A DNA stretch of 64,000 bases from Fasciolopsis buskii (Eukaryota; Platyhelminthes; Trematoda; Plagiorchiida; Fasciolidae). Position numbers and translations under genes: made by a program. The stretch spans positions 127,598 to 191,597 of the forward strand of contig LUCM01002356.1 of assembly GCA_008360955.1 (NCBI GenBank). The letters run 5' to 3'. The first letter of the stretch is position 1. Each line of letters opens with the position of its first letter. The notes beneath the pieces are model-generated. The model ran no database searches and was not told where the DNA came from. It saw only the letters and a program-made list of their open reading frames with translations. Positions 61,005 through 64,000 of this stretch are shown here, one piece after another.

Positions 61005-61430
61005 TTGTAGCGAAACATCGATCTGGTCCTCTAGATTGCATGTTAAACGTAAAGTGTGCCGCTCCACTCGCACGCTCCTGCTAAAACATGCTCAACCTCC
61101 TATCTCTTGTGACTGTCCTTTCGTTGTACTGGTCGAGTGACTGGGTTCTCCGTATTACAATAGCACAGGGCCCGGTAGGGGTGACGCACAAATGGACACA
61201 AAGGTCAAGAGCAAGCAAACGTAATAACAGATGCACGTTAAGGTTACCGAACTTACAGCGTCCTCAACGTCTGGCCGACTTTCGTATGTTTCCACTGGAA
61301 GCTCGAAAAATAAGGATGAATTTTTTCTCAAGCGCAATCTGCTTTTCTGATTTTCCGTTGGTGGCTTTCTCAAGGGTTCGATTCTGCATACTGTCCGAGG
61401 GCAAGCCAAAATGTGTCCGAGCCTCATCTT
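61005..61430 (+). repeat. Candidate 3' LTR of the gypsy element
   Basis: It starts TGTAGCGAAACATCG right after the polypurine tract. It aligns in order with 57365 onward, best at 61118-61167. The right end and target-site duplication were not located. Confidence 0.5.
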
Positions 61431-62099
61431 AGAAAGAACGTGTGGATGAGCGCTCTCTAGAACATTTTGCCCCAAAAATATATTGGACGCAGACTTAGAA
61501 AGCCTTCAGAGTGAGGTCAGAGAATTTTAGGCAATTCTCATTTTAGACCACCAGTACCGTTCTCGAAATAAGGGAAAAACGAAAAAATGAAGTGAAACAA
61601 CAAGGAAATGCATTTTTGCACTTAATAAGTGCTCGTATTTTCTCCTTCCTTTTGTGTATCTGTTCATTGAATTGTTGCCACGGTGCCGCTCTATATTTAG
61701 CGGAAAGCTCACGCACTGATTTTCTGCTAAGAGTTTGGGATGAGTACTCCACCTTTCCTTGCAGTAACATCCAGGCTGCTGGAACTGAATTTGCGGGAAG
61801 CATAATAACGGTGGACTTCAAAACACTCGGGATATGATAGCCCCGCCTTTGGTCCGCGAAACAAATCAAAATACAGCAAACTCACTAAAAGGTGAAATGC
61901 TCTAGCACTACAGACCGCGCATGACACCCCGTGACTCTTAGTTTGAAGTCGTTAGTTCAGTTCGATTTTCACAGGACAACTGTTGGCCCGCGCCATTCGG
62001 GCATCATCAACATCGCGTTAGGTAATGTTCATCAGGGCCTTCACTTTTAACCTCAGACAGTAGACTGTCTGACAAGATGCTCTACTGAGTGAATGTCCA
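61431..62099. other. Unassigned DNA between the gypsy element and RTE-3
   Basis: Overlapping frames at 61543-61869 (minus) and 61592-61837 (plus) are roughly 80-110 codons with no recognised domain. The plus frame has a hydrophobic start but begins at GTG. The first bases may still belong to the 3' LTR. Confidence 0.4.
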
Positions 62100-63560
62100 A
62101 GTAGATTACAGTTTTTTTCCATCTCCTGAATTATAAAGCATAAGCGTCGTATGAATTTGGCGCCTTTAAAGTGCAAAACAGTGCTTCAGGATTGCAACTT
62201 ATCCCTGAAGCGAATCATTGGTAGGAGTAGATAGGTCATATCGCTGCTTCGAGGCGTCTTTTAAGGGTTTCTGCTAAACGTTTATTTTTGAAGTGAAGGC
62301 TTATAAGTAACCCTTTACCTCCACCTGTGGACATCTCAGGTTTATAGACGTCTCAACGCAGTGATATGACCCACCTTTAATGCCGCTCAATTGTTGTTCA
62401 TCCTGCGACTCATCTTTGATTAGCATACGAAATAAGGACAAATGGCCGCTTCCATGGTATTACATCCACTCAGACGCGTCTGTGGCCCACTTTGTGCCCA
62501 TCGAAAAGTTCGAAAATGACCCATTCGCACGAAAAACACCCATGGCGGCTTAGTCAGGGCTGATCATCCTGGTCCCCACAAACCCCAACCAGGTGTTTGG
62601 ATAATTTACCAAGTACCGCCTAATCGATCAAGGCGCATTCCACTTAGAACACAAGATTTCTGGAGCTTTAGGGACCAAGCGTTTGACACCCAAACCTGTG
62701 TACACAAAAAAACGTCTGGTTCATACCCTTCACCTACCATGGCCTACATCAATAGAAACACATTCACACAACACCGTGACACCGACTATCGTAGCACGGA
62801 CCGGGTGACATTTTCGACCTAATTACCCTATCTCTTTTATCGGTGACATTTTATCATTCCCGACTGCACTTCACGCCACACGTCTGCCTCTCACGTACAC
62901 ACGCACGCACCAACGAAATCGTTGTAATTGGTCTCCATCCCTTGGGTTCATATCTTATAATCTGTAATAGCAGGTTCGGAAATTTGGAAAATTGTTCATC
63001 CGGTTTGTGTTTCTGATGCTTTTTTACACATGGGGGTTGGTAGGTTCACCTTTTTAGGTGGTTTTGTTGCACTTTGCGGTTGTTTATTAAATCTCGTGTT
63101 TTCGGACGTACGATTTCTCAACTAATTTTCACCCACTTAGGACGCATCTTATATCCAGGCAAGATCCAGTTTTCCATCTAAGATGTTTGCATGACATCGA
63201 CTGTAGTATACGGTTGCAAAACATGACCCTTGGGACAGATGAGCGGAGATTTTCGGTGTTCAGACGTTTTTCTTGGTATTGTTCGAATAAGTTGGGAGAA
63301 TTTTATGAGTAATGCAGAAGTTAGACTTAGTATGCTAGGCCGTTCGGTTTAGTTTATAGAAAAACAGTAAATTCACGTAACACAAGGTGGGACATTTTGC
63401 GTATGCCCAAAAATTGCCCACCTTCCCTACGGTGTTTCCGTGTCACATCGAGACTGCACCTTGACGTGGTGTAACTGCTTGCGTGCCTTTATCACCCAGG
63501 ATGGTTTATCTCAAGCCGGAGATCCAGTCATGCCTAGAAGATCAGTGGTTATGGGACTGA
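62100..63560 (+). mobile_element. RTE-like remnant (RTE-3), RT C-terminal half interrupted by about 0.9 kb
   Basis: RMNLAPLKCKTVLQDC followed by LSLKRII (62149-62220) matches the FAPSKCKVLLQDW block. The next family segment, VFTHLGRILYPG, appears only at about 63108-63165. After a short deletion come STVVYGCKT-stop-PLGTDERRFSVFRRF (63192-63275) and NTRWDILRMPKNCPPSLRCF (63376-63436), the counterparts of YGCETWPLRVEDxRRLSVF and LRWLGHVLRM. A final LTWCNCLRAFI phrase (63461-63493) fits the MTWxRxMK block. Many stops show old decay. The 62225-63105 gap is treated as an insertion. Confidence 0.8.
62225..63105. mobile_element. Insertion of unknown type inside RTE-3
   Basis: About 880 bases separate two RT blocks that are adjacent in the family. 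The interval has a C/T-rich part near 62700-62930 including ACACACGCACGCAC. It contains no recognised coding sequence, and no terminal repeats or target duplication were found. It may be an LTR fragment or other non-autonomous element. Confidence 0.4.
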
Positions 63561-63719
63561 GAAGTAGTCTTCTGGTTTTTCCAGTCGGGGGTTGGTCTGA
63601 GTTAGAAGCTGAGACGGAAAAACGAGTGGAATAATAAGTAAGCCAAGTAGATGGACTTCCAATTAGCTATACCCCGCTTCCTTGCGGTCAGGTTCTTGTC
63701 AGAACCAAAGGCTTTTGTT
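63561..63719. other. Short unassigned spacer
   Basis: This lies between the RTE-3 3' end and the RTE-4 endonuclease block. It may be the 5' part of RTE-4, but no readable motif is present. Confidence 0.35.
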
Positions 63720-63978
63720 GAGAACTCTAATAGTTCTTTTGCATTGGTTGTCGTGCAGGAGATGAGGCCCTTCAAGTTGTAGGCCAAAGCGGTATAATAA
63801 TGGACTTAATTGAGAAGGCCGAAGCAGCCCTTTTAAACTGAATCCCAATTGGCAGTTGCATAAGCGTCTTGAGTCTGTAGGGATCAGTGGGCGACCGAAG
63901 GGATAGTAGTGGTAAGCGTGGTTTATTTGTTATCTCGGCATATGCCCCAACAGACTGCAGCACTGACATGGAGAAAGG
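63720..63978 (+). mobile_element. RTE-like remnant (RTE-4), endonuclease segment
   Basis: In one frame: GDEALQVVGQSGIIMDLIEK followed by AEAALLN-stop-IPIGS, then GLFVISAYAPTDCSTDMEK (63919-63975). This is the middle of the RTE-type AP-endonuclease (family GxxGVGIVLxxxAExALLxW and xVxVISAYAPTxCSxxxxK). It faces the same way as RTE-3 but is an earlier part of the element, so it belongs to a different copy. The family similarity ends where the second arm of the terminal inverted repeat begins. Confidence 0.75.
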
Positions 63979-64000
63979 CGAGATAACAAATAAACCACGC
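63916..64000. repeat. Perfect 22-bp inverted repeat at the window edge
   Basis: GCGTGGTTTATTTGTTATCT plus CG (63916-63937) is exactly reverse-complemented at 63979-64000, with a 41-base loop. The inner ends do not extend (G at 63938 and G at 63978 do not pair). The outer end is cut off by the window, so the repeat may be longer. The left arm lies in the RTE-4 endonuclease frame; the right arm breaks it. Confidence 0.95.

Larger units (their letters stand above)
57365..61430 (+). mobile_element. Decayed Ty3/gypsy LTR retrotransposon
   Basis: The order of parts is that of a Metaviridae element: LTR, gag, protease, RT, RNase H, tail, polypurine tract, LTR. At about 4.07 kb it is shorter than a complete element (normally 5 kb or more), and I cannot read an integrase, so an internal deletion is likely. 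Every domain has stops or frame changes. The LTRs differ by roughly 20% over their best 50 bases, which points to an old insertion. Component entries give the details. Confidence 0.85.

Noticed and set aside
61592..61837. Plus-strand ORF with hydrophobic start, secreted-protein-like
   Set aside because: It starts at GTG, overlaps a longer minus frame, and lies next to LTR debris with no splice or promoter support.
1..64000. Prokaryotic-style operon, CRISPR array, phage or defence system
   Set aside because: No direct-repeat array, no co-directional long ORFs and no ribosome binding pattern. Introns and retrotransposon families show this is eukaryotic DNA.

Overview
The window reads as eukaryotic genomic DNA, most likely from a parasitic flatworm. 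A trematode with a large repeat-rich genome fits best, but this is inference from transposon families and gene structure. Open frames are short and scattered. There are no operons, ribosome binding sites or CRISPR arrays. Long non-coding stretches are studded with decayed retrotransposons.

The best-supported host gene lies on the minus strand at 27025-8612. Three exons (26986-27025, 26699-26851, 8612-8934) join in matching phase 1 with consensus GT/AG sites. They give a 171-residue Ly6/quiver-type protein: signal peptide, ten cysteines, a closing Cys-Asn motif and a hydrophobic GPI-anchor-like tail. Its second intron is about 17.8 kb and holds an RTE-like LINE remnant, a short LINE 3' tail, an inverted repeat, an 11-bp CCGG array and a possible small secreted-peptide ORF. 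Two weaker host-exon candidates with good splice sites lie at 39789-40062 (minus) and 41803-41907 (plus).

The rest is a transposon graveyard. RTE-like non-LTR remnants lie at 50-1110, 12260-13420, 62100-63560 and 63720-64000, all on plus. CR1/Jockey-like remnants lie at 37950-39380 (+), 43408-44610 (-), 47400-48300 (+) and about 53000-57085 (-). A decayed Ty3/gypsy element spans 57365-61430 with gag, protease, RT, RNase H, polypurine tract and a degenerate LTR pair. All carry stops, frameshifts or damaged catalytic boxes, so none looks autonomous.

Region by region: 0-8.6 kb, RTE remnant, tRNA-like repeat and unassigned DNA; 8.6-27 kb, the Ly6-type gene with its giant intron; 27-38 kb, nothing firmly recognised; 38-48 kb, three CR1-like remnants and two possible exons; 48-53 kb, mostly unassigned; 53-64 kb, CR1-like, gypsy and RTE remnants packed closely. 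The window closes with a perfect 22-bp inverted repeat whose outer arm runs into the last base. I found no evidence of a novel multi-gene system.
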